Assembly: GCF_018608325.1 (NCBI RefSeq)
Contig: NZ_JABAZW010000072.1
Span: 3,087-35,343 of the forward strand
Direction: 5' to 3'
Source: Brevundimonas sp.
GTDB taxonomy: Bacteria; Pseudomonadota; Alphaproteobacteria; Caulobacterales; Caulobacteraceae
DNA length: 32,257 nucleotides
Position 1 is the stretch's first letter. Each line of letters begins with the position of its first letter. The notes under the pieces were generated by a model that was not told the DNA's origin, did not search any database, and saw nothing but the letters and a program-made list of their open reading frames with translations. Of this stretch, positions 24,260-31,500 are shown piece by piece. The position numbers were made by a program, and so were the translations under genes.

Positions 24260-24763
24260 TCAATCGACCAGTTCGAGCTGATGCCCGAAGGGGTCCTGGA
24301 TGTAGAGGTTCTTCTTGCCGGCCAGCGGGCCTTCGGCGATCTCGATCACCTCCAGCGGCGTGCAGCCGTGCTGCGCCAGCCAGGCGGCGGCGGCTTCGAC
24401 ATCATCGACCTTGAACGCCAGGTGATGACCGCCGCGATCGCAGTTGCGCGGCACGTCCTGACGCCGATCCGACGGCTTGTCGTACTGGACCAGCTGGAAG
24501 TTGAGATTGTCGCTCAGCTTCAACATGACCAGCGTCAGACGCGCGCCGGAAACCCCGACATGCGACGCCATCCAATCGCGCCCATCATCCCCGACCGGCA
24601 GGTCCGCTGCATCCAGCGGCCCCATGCGATAGAGTTCCGTCGCCCCCAGCACATCGCGATAGAATGCGAGTGCGGCGTCCAGATCCGGAACCGTCCATGA
24701 CACATGATCGACAACGTTGAACGTAGGTCGACCGCCCTCCCCGGCAGTGTGGTTCTCAGCCAT
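24260..24763 (-). CDS. VOC (glyoxalase/dioxygenase fold) family protein
   Basis: 167 residues covering one full vicinal-oxygen-chelate module pair. The probable metal ligands are His20 (VVDHVSWTVPDLDAA), a His in the GGHHLAFKV segment near 114-116, and Glu164 in FGHQLELVD. Members include lactoylglutathione lyases, methylmalonyl-CoA epimerases and extradiol dioxygenases; the exact reaction cannot be read from the sequence. The ATG at 24763 has AGGGGAAGG upstream. It is the first gene of the second minus-strand block, preceded by a LysR-type dyad at 24852-24870. An epimerase or isomerase role would supply a step that the neighbouring pathway otherwise lacks, but this is speculation. Confidence 0.85.
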   Translation of the reverse strand: MAENHTAGEGGRPTFNVVDHVSWTVPDLDAALAFYRDVLGATELYRMGPLDAADLPVGDDGRDWMASHVGVSGARLTLVMLKLSDNLNFQLVQYDKPSDRRQDVPRNCDRGGHHLAFKVDDVEAAAAWLAQHGCTPLEVIEIAEGPLAGKKNLYIQDPFGHQLELVD

Positions 24764-24801
24764 AACCTTCCCCTTGGTCTAGTTGGCTCGCCTTCCCTGG
24801 T

Positions 24802-24870
24802 GATAGTTTTGTGTCGGTCTGACGAAGCAAACAATGAGTGGGTTTGCAAAGATCGTTGCGTTGAACGCAA
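24802..24870 (-). promoter_or_regulatory. LysR-type operator and promoter for the VOC-Rid-receptor-DUF885 block
   Basis: The dyad ATCGTTGCG-TTG-AACGCAA occupies 24852-24870; within it TTGCGT-TGA-ACGCAA is a perfect inverted repeat. It matches 16 of 19 bases of the dyad at 28742-28760 and has the same orientation towards its target gene. A -10 candidate, ACTATC on minus (24802-24807), puts the operator near -57 to -75, the usual LysR activation position. Confidence 0.65.
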
Positions 24871-24876
24871 AAGATA

Positions 24877-26244
24877 TCAGGCGGTCAGGTCGCCGATTCG
24901 CACCGGCCGCGCCGGGAAGCGCGCACGGAACCCCAGAGGGGGTTTTTCGACACTATTCATGCGCTGCAGCAGCAAATGCTCGCAGTTTCGCCCCTGGCAC
25001 GGCCCCATGCCGCAACGCGTCGAAAGCTTGACCGCGTTAGGGGTGGAAACGGCGGCGATGGCGGCGTCCACGGCGCCCTGCGTCACATCCTCGCACCGGC
25101 ACAGGATCGTATCGGCGGGCTGGGGCTGAGACAGGAAAACCGACGGGTCGGCGATCGCGTCCAGCAGTTCGGCGAATCTCAGGGCATGGACCTGGCGTCT
25201 GCGCGGACCACGCGCCAGCCGTTCCGCCTCCGCCTTCGTGATCAGGCCTTCATCCAGAACGATGCCGATGCCCGCCAGCGCGCCTTCGGCCCGCGCAGCC
25301 TCCGCCCCCTTCACGCCCGTCGTCTCACCAGCGACATAGACGCCGAGGCGAGAGCTTCGCATCCATTGATCATGGACGGCGGACCACCCCCCGAACCGCC
25401 CCTGATCGACCCGCAAGCCCATCCCGCGCACCAGGTCCGACTGGGGCAAAAAACCGAAGCACAGGGCGACAGCGTCGCAGTCGATCTGTGCGCCAGACGC
25501 CAGCCGCAAGGCCTGGACCTGCCCCTCCCCCACGACCTCGACAGGGCGGTCATTGAAGCTGATACGGCGCCCCGAAGCCGCCAGCCGCAATCCGCCCAGC
25601 GCCACCTTCAGCAACTGGGTCGCATGGGCCAGGACAGTCATCGGCCGCCGCGCCGCCTGGACGATTGCGGATTGCAGCGACTGAGCAAAGGCCAGGGCTG
25701 CGACCTGACCGCCCGCCTCAATGATCTGTTCCGCGACCAGCAGCTGCAACGGATGACTGCCCGCAAGCGCAATGCGTCGCCCCGGCGTCAGCCGTTGGCT
25801 TTTGACGAAGGCCTGCACTGCCCCCGCGCTCATGACGCCCGGCAGGGTCCAGCCCGGCAAAGGCGTCGTCATGTCGTAGCAGCCTGCCGCAATCAGAACC
25901 CGTCGCGTCCGCAAACTGGCGACCTTCGCGCCATCGGAAGCCAGGACCTGCCAGCCGTCGGCATCAGCCCGGACATCCAGAATCGAGCGGCCGCCCAGCC
26001 ATTCCACCCCATCCAGCGCCTCGAACGCGCGCAACTGGGCCTTCAGCTTGCGGTACACGCCGCCCGCCAGCCAGTTGGTGACGGTGAAGGCGCGCGGCGG
26101 CTGGCGCAGAATCTGTCCGCCCGGTCGCGCCTGCTCATCAATAACGGCGACGCGCCCCAGCCTGCCCTGCAGCGCAAGACAGGCCGCCTGTCCCGCAGGG
26201 CCGCCGCCGATGACGATCAGATCATAGTCGTCGCGCACCGTCAT
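24877..26244 (-). CDS. FAD/NAD-binding flavoprotein with BFD-like [2Fe-2S] domain (HcnB/LhpE/OoxA type)
   Basis: 455 residues. The N-terminal Rossmann motif is LIVIGGGPAGQAA (G13-G18), and a second nucleotide-binding region lies near 150-170. A C-terminal BFD-like domain has CRC (Cys382, Cys384) and CGMGPC (Cys411, Cys416), four likely [2Fe-2S] ligands. This layout is that of the large subunit of three-part dehydrogenases: hydrogen cyanide synthase HcnB, octopine/nopaline oxidase OoxA, and D-hydroxyproline dehydrogenase LhpE. Such subunits work with an [2Fe-2S] small subunit and a DadA-like oxidase, both encoded directly upstream. Its ATG overlaps the upstream stop (ATGA). Among the three, LhpE is favoured because a DHDPS-family gene is also in the operon. 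Confidence 0.87.
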   Translation of the reverse strand: MTVRDDYDLIVIGGGPAGQAACLALQGRLGRVAVIDEQARPGGQILRQPPRAFTVTNWLAGGVYRKLKAQLRAFEALDGVEWLGGRSILDVRADADGWQVLASDGAKVASLRTRRVLIAAGCYDMTTPLPGWTLPGVMSAGAVQAFVKSQRLTPGRRIALAGSHPLQLLVAEQIIEAGGQVAALAFAQSLQSAIVQAARRPMTVLAHATQLLKVALGGLRLAASGRRISFNDRPVEVVGEGQVQALRLASGAQIDCDAVALCFGFLPQSDLVRGMGLRVDQGRFGGWSAVHDQWMRSSRLGVYVAGETTGVKGAEAARAEGALAGIGIVLDEGLITKAEAERLARGPRRRQVHALRFAELLDAIADPSVFLSQPQPADTILCRCEDVTQGAVDAAIAAVSTPNAVKLSTRCGMGPCQGRNCEHLLLQRMNSVEKPPLGFRARFPARPVRIGDLTA

Positions 26245-26534
26245 GTTCCGGCACGCGTCGTAGAAACCACCATGTCCGCCTGCACATCCGTCACGCAGGC
26301 GCGCAGCCTACGCGTGGGCTGATCGGCCAGCGCCACATCGACCAGACATTCACTGCAGACGCCCATGTTGCAGAACAGGCCGCGTGGCCGGTCCTGAGTG
26401 TCGCGGCGAAACATGCGCGCATCCGCCGCCAGCATGGCCGCAGCCAGGGTCTCCCCCTCATAGGCCTCGATCATCCGCCCATCGACTTGCAGGCTCAGCG
26501 GACGACCGCGAACCACGCCCTGATTGCTACGCAC
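26241..26534 (-). CDS. Small [2Fe-2S] subunit of a FAD-dependent dehydrogenase (HcnA/LhpF type)
   Basis: 97 residues from a GTG at 26534. A longer frame to 26681 reads antisense-like residues inside the upstream oxidase gene and has no family resemblance before the GTG, so I use the GTG. It overlaps the oxidase stop by 8 bases, as expected for co-translated subunits. Cysteines 55, 60, 63 and 80 (CNMGVCSEC, then LRACVTDV) form the plant-type Cx4Cx2C...C [2Fe-2S] site. The short ferredoxin-like fold (SLQVDGRMIEAYEGETLAAA) matches small subunits of HcnABC, octopine oxidase and D-hydroxyproline dehydrogenase. It should shuttle electrons between the oxidase flavin and the large subunit. Confidence 0.88.
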   Translation of the reverse strand: MRSNQGVVRGRPLSLQVDGRMIEAYEGETLAAAMLAADARMFRRDTQDRPRGLFCNMGVCSECLVDVALADQPTRRLRACVTDVQADMVVSTTRAGT

Positions 26535-27726
26535 CGGCCATCCCCATGAAACTGTTGAGGTGGCTGATGCGGGCGGGCGAGAACAGGCGCAGCCGGTCTT
26601 CACGTTCATCCAGAATCTGCCGCGCCAGCAGACGGGCGAAGGTCGGCCCCAGCGTGAAGGCCGATCCGCCCGCCGCCACATAGACGCCCGGCGCCTGGGG
26701 GACTTCGCCGACCAGGGGCAGTTGATCGGCCGTTACGGCTGTCACGGCGGTCCAGCTGCGGATCAGATTCAACTGCGCCACCTGAGGCGCCACATCGACC
26801 GCCACCGCCAGGTTTCCGCGCAGAGAGGTCTCGATCAGGTCCGCTTGCTGGCCCGGATCAAACCGGCCCGTGTCGTCCAGCCTCATCCGCGACGGCCAGC
26901 CGCCACCGACCAGAATATTGCCCGCATAGGCCTGTTTCATCGACAGACGCCGACCGACATGCTGGATCAGTTGATCGATCAGAGGCGGTGCGCGCTCCGT
27001 CACATTCATCAGCAGGGCGACCGGAAAAATCGGCAGGTGCAGGTTGAACAGTTCGCCGATGCGGCCACTCCACGCCCCCGCAGCGATCAACACCTTGGAC
27101 GCCCGAATATGGCGGCACCCCTGTCCCGTCTCCACAGCGATCTCATAGCCGTCGCGTATGCGACGCGCGGCGACGGCCCGCGCCCCCTGGGTCAGACAGG
27201 CGCCGTGTTTTTCAGCCCGCGCCGCAAACGCCAGGGTCAGCGCCTTGGGATCAGCATGCCCTTCGGATTCCAGATAGCTGGCGGCGATGATGGACGGCGA
27301 CAGGATCGGCGCAATGGTCCGCGCTGCATCCCCGTCGATCAAGCGGCTGGGCAGGCCGCCGGCTGTCTCTCGCGCGACCTTCGCTTCCAGCAGCGCGACC
27401 TCCTGCGGGGTCTGCCCCACCATCAGACCGCCGTGCATATGCACATGCAGGCTGTCGCCCAGCTCAGCCTCCAACCCGCGCCATTCTTCGATGGCCAGAC
27501 GGTTCAGGCTGAGGATCTGCGCCGCCTGGTCGGCCAATGCGTCGCCGTTCTCAAGAAAGCGGCGCTCGATCTGGAAATGCAGCGACCCGGCATTCGCCCC
27601 TGAGGCGCCCGCGTTCAGATAGGACGCCTCGATCAGTTCGACCGAAGCCCCGGCGCCGGCGAGTCGGCAGGCTGTTGCGCAGCCCACCAGTCCGCCGCCG
27701 ATCACCAGAACATCGACGCTTCGCAT
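26527..27726 (-). CDS. DadA/glycine-oxidase-like FAD-dependent amino-acid dehydrogenase subunit
   Basis: 399 residues. The N-terminal motif VLVIGGGLVGCATA (GGGLVG at 10-15) binds FAD, and ASGANAGSLHFQ is the DAO-family segment next to the isoalloxazine. Near the C-terminus, GVYVAAGGSAFTLGP is the second FAD-binding stretch. Family members oxidise D-amino acids, sarcosine or cyclic imino acids to imines. With the two downstream subunits it forms the set seen in D-hydroxyproline dehydrogenase (LhpBEF-like), opine oxidases and HcnABC, where this subunit is catalytic. The start at 27726 follows the lyase stop by 5 bases. The substrate is not established by sequence alone. Confidence 0.88.
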   Translation of the reverse strand: MRSVDVLVIGGGLVGCATACRLAGAGASVELIEASYLNAGASGANAGSLHFQIERRFLENGDALADQAAQILSLNRLAIEEWRGLEAELGDSLHVHMHGGLMVGQTPQEVALLEAKVARETAGGLPSRLIDGDAARTIAPILSPSIIAASYLESEGHADPKALTLAFAARAEKHGACLTQGARAVAARRIRDGYEIAVETGQGCRHIRASKVLIAAGAWSGRIGELFNLHLPIFPVALLMNVTERAPPLIDQLIQHVGRRLSMKQAYAGNILVGGGWPSRMRLDDTGRFDPGQQADLIETSLRGNLAVAVDVAPQVAQLNLIRSWTAVTAVTADQLPLVGEVPQAPGVYVAAGGSAFTLGPTFARLLARQILDEREDRLRLFSPARISHLNSFMGMAGA

Positions 27727-27731
27727 CGTGT

Positions 27732-28640
27732 TTAGACACGTCCCAGGCTGGCCAGGGTCGCGCGGATGCTGTCCAGATCAGTGTCCGACACATCCATCAA
27801 CGGCGCACGGACATGGCCGCCCGGCAGTTTCTGAACATTCAGAGCCGCCTTCAGAATGGCCGGACCGGAGCCAAAGCGTCCGACCAGATTGGGTGTGTAC
27901 CACGCGTCCATAATAACCCGGTCCTGGCGTCCACACGCCCGCGCCGCGTCAAAATCACCGGCCCAGATGTGGTTATAGAAGTCTGGCTGCGCGCGGCCAA
28001 GCACGCCGCCCGCCCCCATGGTCCCGTCGCCGCCCGCACCCTTCAGCAGGGCCAGACCGGCGTCGTCCATGCTGTGACCGAACACCCGCACCTGATCCTT
28101 CAGACCGAAATAGGTCTGGGTGAAGGCCCGCAGGTCGCCGGTCGATTGTTTGATGGCGACGACATTCTCAAGCGCCGCCAAACGCTCCAGCACGCTGAAC
28201 GGCATGTCGATGCCGGTGCCGGGCGGCCAGTTGTAGACACAGATCGGCAGGGCCGACGCATCGGACACGGCGCGGTAGAAGTTGACGATCTCGTCCTCAC
28301 CCGGCCGGATGTAGGGCGGCGGGGTGACCAGCGCGCCCTCAAAGCCCGCCGCCGCCGCCGAAATGGTGAACTCCACGACCTCAGCCGCCGTGAAGGCAGT
28401 GCAGCCCGCGATAAGCGGCAGCTTTCCCTTCATCTGGGCGCCGACCGCATTGAAAAGCGCATGACGCTCTACAGCACTTATACTTGTCCACTCGCCGGTT
28501 GTTCCTGCAACGACAAGGCCATGCATGCCCTCACCGTGCAGCCAATCAAGCAATCGACCAAGCGCAGGAAAGTCCATCGCTCCATCGCGATCAAACGGCG
28601 TCGTTATAGCGGGTATGTAACCGCGCCAGTCGACGCGCAT
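27732..28640 (-). CDS. DHDPS/NAL-family lyase or deaminase
   Basis: 302 residues from the ATG at 28640. A longer frame to 28760 would start on the operator and code an unlikely leader. It is a class I aldolase-type (beta/alpha)8 barrel: the Schiff-base Lys is Lys164 in VAIKQSTGD, the catalytic Tyr is Tyr136 in CVYNWPPGTG, and the carboxylate-binding loop is GTTGEW (46-51). The family includes dihydrodipicolinate synthase, N-acetylneuraminate lyase, KDG aldolase and pyrroline-4-hydroxy-2-carboxylate deaminase (LhpC/HypD). Since it opens an operon for a three-subunit imino-acid-type dehydrogenase, the deaminase reaction is the best guess and a housekeeping DHDPS is unlikely. A TATAAT box lies about 40 bp upstream. 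Confidence 0.85.
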   Translation of the reverse strand: MRVDWRGYIPAITTPFDRDGAMDFPALGRLLDWLHGEGMHGLVVAGTTGEWTSISAVERHALFNAVGAQMKGKLPLIAGCTAFTAAEVVEFTISAAAAGFEGALVTPPPYIRPGEDEIVNFYRAVSDASALPICVYNWPPGTGIDMPFSVLERLAALENVVAIKQSTGDLRAFTQTYFGLKDQVRVFGHSMDDAGLALLKGAGGDGTMGAGGVLGRAQPDFYNHIWAGDFDAARACGRQDRVIMDAWYTPNLVGRFGSGPAILKAALNVQKLPGGHVRAPLMDVSDTDLDSIRATLASLGRV

Positions 28641-28677
28641 TCTCTTGGATGTCAACGAGCACCTCTTTGTAGTGCTG

Positions 28678-28683
28678 ATTATA
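28678..28683 (-). promoter_or_regulatory. -10 box (TATAAT) of the lyase/dehydrogenase operon
   Basis: A perfect TATAAT on the minus strand, 38 bases from the lyase ATG. At 17-bp spacing no good -35 is present, as expected for an activator-dependent promoter. The LysR-type dyad at 28742-28760 lies upstream. Confidence 0.55.
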
Positions 28684-28741
28684 GATTTGGCACTGTCTCC
28701 GGCATTTTCGTCACGCTCACAAGATGGTATGAATGCGCAAA

Positions 28742-28760
28742 ATCGTTGCGACAAACGCAA
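28742..28760. promoter_or_regulatory. LysR-type operator in the lysR / lyase divergent region
   Basis: ATCGTTGCG-ACA-AACGCAA, containing the perfect arms CGTTGCG and CGCAACG (spacer ACAAA, ending at 28762). It lies 35 bases before the lysR ATG and about 100 before the lyase ATG. It fits both activation of the operon and autorepression of lysR. Its near copy is at 24852-24870. Confidence 0.7.
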
Positions 28761-28795
28761 CGCAGAATCCGGTCATCTGTTGGGAGGCAAACGGC

Positions 28796-29719
28796 ATGCA
28801 GGTCACGTCGCTGCACTATTTTTATCAAGCCGCCAGCCTGGGCTCGATGCGTCTGGCCAGCGACAAGATCGGCGTCGCCGTCTCGTCGATCAGCCGCCAG
28901 ATCGCCCAGCTTGAGCGGGAAATGGGGGTGGCCCTGATCGAGCGCGGACGCCGCACGATCCGCCTGACCGAGGCCGGGCGGCTGACCTATGAATATTATC
29001 AGGGCTGCATGTCGAACGAGGAGGCGTTCAAGAACCGTCTGCACGACTATCGCCAACTGAAGGCGGGCAAGATCGATATTTCCATCGGTGAGGGGTTTCT
29101 AGGGGGCTTCCTGCTGGAGACCATCGAAGGCTTTCAGAGCCAGCATCCCGGCGTGTCGGTCACCATTTCCGTGCTGTCGACAGCCGACATCGTCAAGCGC
29201 GTGCTGGACGACAGCGCCCACTGCGGCCTGATCTTTAACGACTGCAACGAGCCCAAGATCCGCGTGCGCGCCACGGCGGCCCAACCGCTTATGGTGCTGT
29301 GCGCGCCGCATCACCCGGCCGCCCAGATGGAGGCCCTGTCGCTGCAGGACATCAGCCAGTTCGACCTGTGCCTGCCTGACGCCGCCCTGCGGATTCGTCA
29401 GTTGCTGCGGGACGCAGAACGCCGCGAGGAGATCTGGCTGGAGCCGAAGCTGACCACCACCTCCATCTATGTGATGCGTGAGGCCGCAAAGGCCGGGCGG
29501 ATGGTGACGGTCCTGCCCAAGATCGCGGCAACGACGGAACTGGCCGAAGGCTCGCTGGTGGCGCGGCCCATCCATGAGGCCAGCCTGGAATACACCACGG
29601 TCAGCCTGATCCACCGCCTGGGCCGCCAATTGGACGGCGCGCCCGCCCGCCTGCTGTCCACGCTCGAAGCCAAGCTGAAGGCCTGGAGCGCAAACGAAGG
29701 CGAGCGGACGGCGGCCTGA
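28796..29719 (+). CDS. LysR-family transcriptional regulator
   Basis: 307 residues from the ATG at 28796, which has GGGAGG eight bases upstream. A frame extending to 28733 would include the operator itself and is rejected. The N-terminal winged helix (about 1-62; LHYFYQAASLGSMRLASDKI, then SSISRQIAQLEREMGVALIE) is a standard LysR DNA-binding domain. Residues about 88-295 form the periplasmic-binding-like effector domain (KIDISIGEGFLGGFLLETIE). It is divergent from the lyase/dehydrogenase operon, the classic LysR arrangement, with a dyad between them. It therefore probably activates that operon, and by the second dyad the VOC-receptor-DUF885 block, in response to a pathway metabolite. It is convergent with the symporter gene, 16 bp apart. 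Confidence 0.92.
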   Translation: MQVTSLHYFYQAASLGSMRLASDKIGVAVSSISRQIAQLEREMGVALIERGRRTIRLTEAGRLTYEYYQGCMSNEEAFKNRLHDYRQLKAGKIDISIGEGFLGGFLLETIEGFQSQHPGVSVTISVLSTADIVKRVLDDSAHCGLIFNDCNEPKIRVRATAAQPLMVLCAPHHPAAQMEALSLQDISQFDLCLPDAALRIRQLLRDAERREEIWLEPKLTTTSIYVMREAAKAGRMVTVLPKIAATTELAEGSLVARPIHEASLEYTTVSLIHRLGRQLDGAPARLLSTLEAKLKAWSANEGERTAA

Positions 29720-29735
29720 CCGCTGATGGTCGGCC

Positions 29736-31199
29736 CTAGCCCGCGACGGGCTGGGGCTGGGCCGTCTTTTCGCGCGCGCTGGTGATCAGAATGACCACGA
29801 CGGCGACGATGGCGTTGACGCCCATGGCGACCAGCCCCTTCTCCCACTCAGGGAAGATCAGGCCGAACAGGTTCTGTGCCGCGGGCACAAGCAGCACCAC
29901 ATAGCCTGCCGCCATGCCAGCGGCGACGCCGACAGCGTTGGCGCGCGGCCAGAGGAAGGCCAGGAACACGCCCGGCGCCAGCATGCCGATGGCGGCATAG
30001 GCGGACAGGCCGATCTCGACCAGAGACGCGGTCGCCCCCACCGTCAGCCAGACGGCGCCCCCCGCGAACACCACCATCGACAGACGCGAAGCCCGAAGCG
30101 CTGCCTGATCGCTGAGACCGGGGCGCAGCGGCATCAGCACGTTGCGGCTGAAGATCGAACCCGCCGTCAACAGCAGAACCGAACCCGGCACCAGGGCCAG
30201 CAGACAGGCGGTGCCTGCTAGAAGACCGATCATCCAGGACGGATAGGAATCAGACACGAACTGCAGCAGGGCGGCATTCACATCGCCGCCTGGCGGCTGT
30301 GTGCCCGCCAGCAACGCGGCGAAGCCCAGCAGGATGATGAAGAAGAAGGACAGCGAATACAGCGGCTGCCAGACGGCGTTGCGCCGGATCGCCTTACGGC
30401 TGCCTGCCGCATAGCAGAGCTGGAACATGTGCGGAAAAATCCACGTGCCCAGGGCCACGTTCAGGGCCGAGGTCATCAGCCAGGTCACGGTCAGACCCGC
30501 CTCGGGAACCAGGCCCGGGAAGACGCCGATGCCGGGGTGCTGGTCCTGTACCTTGTCGAAGACATCCAGGATCGAGATCGCCCCGACCTTATGCGCCACC
30601 GTGGCGCTAAGAGCGACGACCAGTACCACCATCAGCACGTCCTTGACGCCCGCCGCAAAAGCCGCCGAGCGCAGCCCCGCAACATAGACGAAGCCCAGCA
30701 TGATGACCGCCGCCAGAATCGCCGAAGCCAGAACGGACACTTCCGCACCCAGCGTCAGACGCAGGATCATGCTCAGGGCCGTGATCTGGATCTGCACATA
30801 GACGATAATGGCGATGATGCCCGCCAGACCCACCACGCAGCCCAGCCACGTCGCCTTGTAACGGGCGGCGAAAAAGTCAGCTTGAGTAATGAAGCCGCCC
30901 TCGCGGCCGGCCTGCCAGATACGCGGCATCAGCCAGTAACCCAGGGTGGCGGCCAGCGACACGGAGGTGAAGGCCAGATAGGCCGGGGCCCCATAGGCCC
31001 AGGCAAAGCCGGAGATCCCCAGCACGGCAAAGGTGGTGTAGATTTCGCCCGCGTTCAGGAACCAGAAGATCAGGGTGCCGAACCGGCGCCCGCCGACGGC
31101 CCATTCGGACACGCTCTTGGCCCGGCTTTTCTGATGGCCGTACAGCATCGCGCCCAGCATGGTCGCGACGACTATTGAAATCGTCAGGAACAGGATCAC
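29736..31199 (-). CDS. Sodium:solute symporter (SSS family)
   Basis: 487 residues, nearly all hydrophobic, with about 13 membrane helices, as usual for the LeuT-fold SSS family. The opening ILFLTISIVVATMLGAMLYG is followed by WAVGGRRFGTLIFWFLNAGE, the family's early motif. It imports a small organic solute with Na+. Substrates in the family include proline, pantothenate, sugars and carboxylates, and the sequence does not decide among them. Its ATG overlaps the stop of the DUF3311 gene by 4 bases, and the amidohydrolase lies before that. The arrangement suggests it imports the product, probably an amino acid or small peptide, released by that enzyme. Confidence 0.9.
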   Translation of the reverse strand: MILFLTISIVVATMLGAMLYGHQKSRAKSVSEWAVGGRRFGTLIFWFLNAGEIYTTFAVLGISGFAWAYGAPAYLAFTSVSLAATLGYWLMPRIWQAGREGGFITQADFFAARYKATWLGCVVGLAGIIAIIVYVQIQITALSMILRLTLGAEVSVLASAILAAVIMLGFVYVAGLRSAAFAAGVKDVLMVVLVVALSATVAHKVGAISILDVFDKVQDQHPGIGVFPGLVPEAGLTVTWLMTSALNVALGTWIFPHMFQLCYAAGSRKAIRRNAVWQPLYSLSFFFIILLGFAALLAGTQPPGGDVNAALLQFVSDSYPSWMIGLLAGTACLLALVPGSVLLLTAGSIFSRNVLMPLRPGLSDQAALRASRLSMVVFAGGAVWLTVGATASLVEIGLSAYAAIGMLAPGVFLAFLWPRANAVGVAAGMAAGYVVLLVPAAQNLFGLIFPEWEKGLVAMGVNAIVAVVVILITSAREKTAQPQPVAG

Positions 31200-31477
31200 G
31201 AGGACGCCTCCGCATCGGCGGCACGATCCGCGCTGTCTTCATCAAGGCCCAGCGCCCGCTCCATGCGCTCATCCAACATGAAGACCAGGGCGATCAGGGC
31301 GCTGGCGATCAGGATGCCCGCCATCTGCCAGACCAGCGGCAACGGCAGGGAGAAGACCCGCACCGACGCCGAGTTGACGAACGGCGCGCAGCCGATCTGC
31401 CAGATGAAGGGAATGAGCAACAGCCAGCGATGGCCATAGCGTTTCCAGGACGCTGTGCGTGGCGATGAGGCGGTCAT
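31196..31477 (-). CDS. DUF3311 family small membrane protein
   Basis: 93 residues with two membrane helices (about 17-36, HRWLLLIPFIWQIGCAPFV, and 49-68), a proline between them and an acidic C-terminal tail (LGLDEDSADRAADAEASS). This is the form of DUF3311 proteins, which are typically encoded immediately before an SSS symporter, as here, with a 4-base overlap. They are likely accessory subunits, much as YhdT pairs with PanF, though their role is not proven. It starts 23 bp after the amidohydrolase stop. The start is the only ATG that precedes the first helix. Confidence 0.8.
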   Translation of the reverse strand: MTASSPRTASWKRYGHRWLLLIPFIWQIGCAPFVNSASVRVFSLPLPLVWQMAGILIASALIALVFMLDERMERALGLDEDSADRAADAEASS

Positions 31478-31500
31478 AAGCTTACTCGGATCGCGGTCAG

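Noticed and set aside
26535..26681. Longer N-terminus for the small [2Fe-2S] protein
   Set aside because: The extra residues are Trp/Arg-rich out-of-frame reading of the oxidase gene. The GTG at 26534 gives the normal small-subunit length.
28733..28795. Upstream extension of the LysR protein by 21 residues
   Set aside because: The extension spans the dyad operator and has no ribosome site. The ATG at 28796 has GGGAGG at good spacing and fits the family start.
29738..29752. AGCCCG-CGA-CGGGCT hairpin as a terminator for lysR
   Set aside because: It lies inside the 3' coding end of the symporter gene and has no T-run in either direction.
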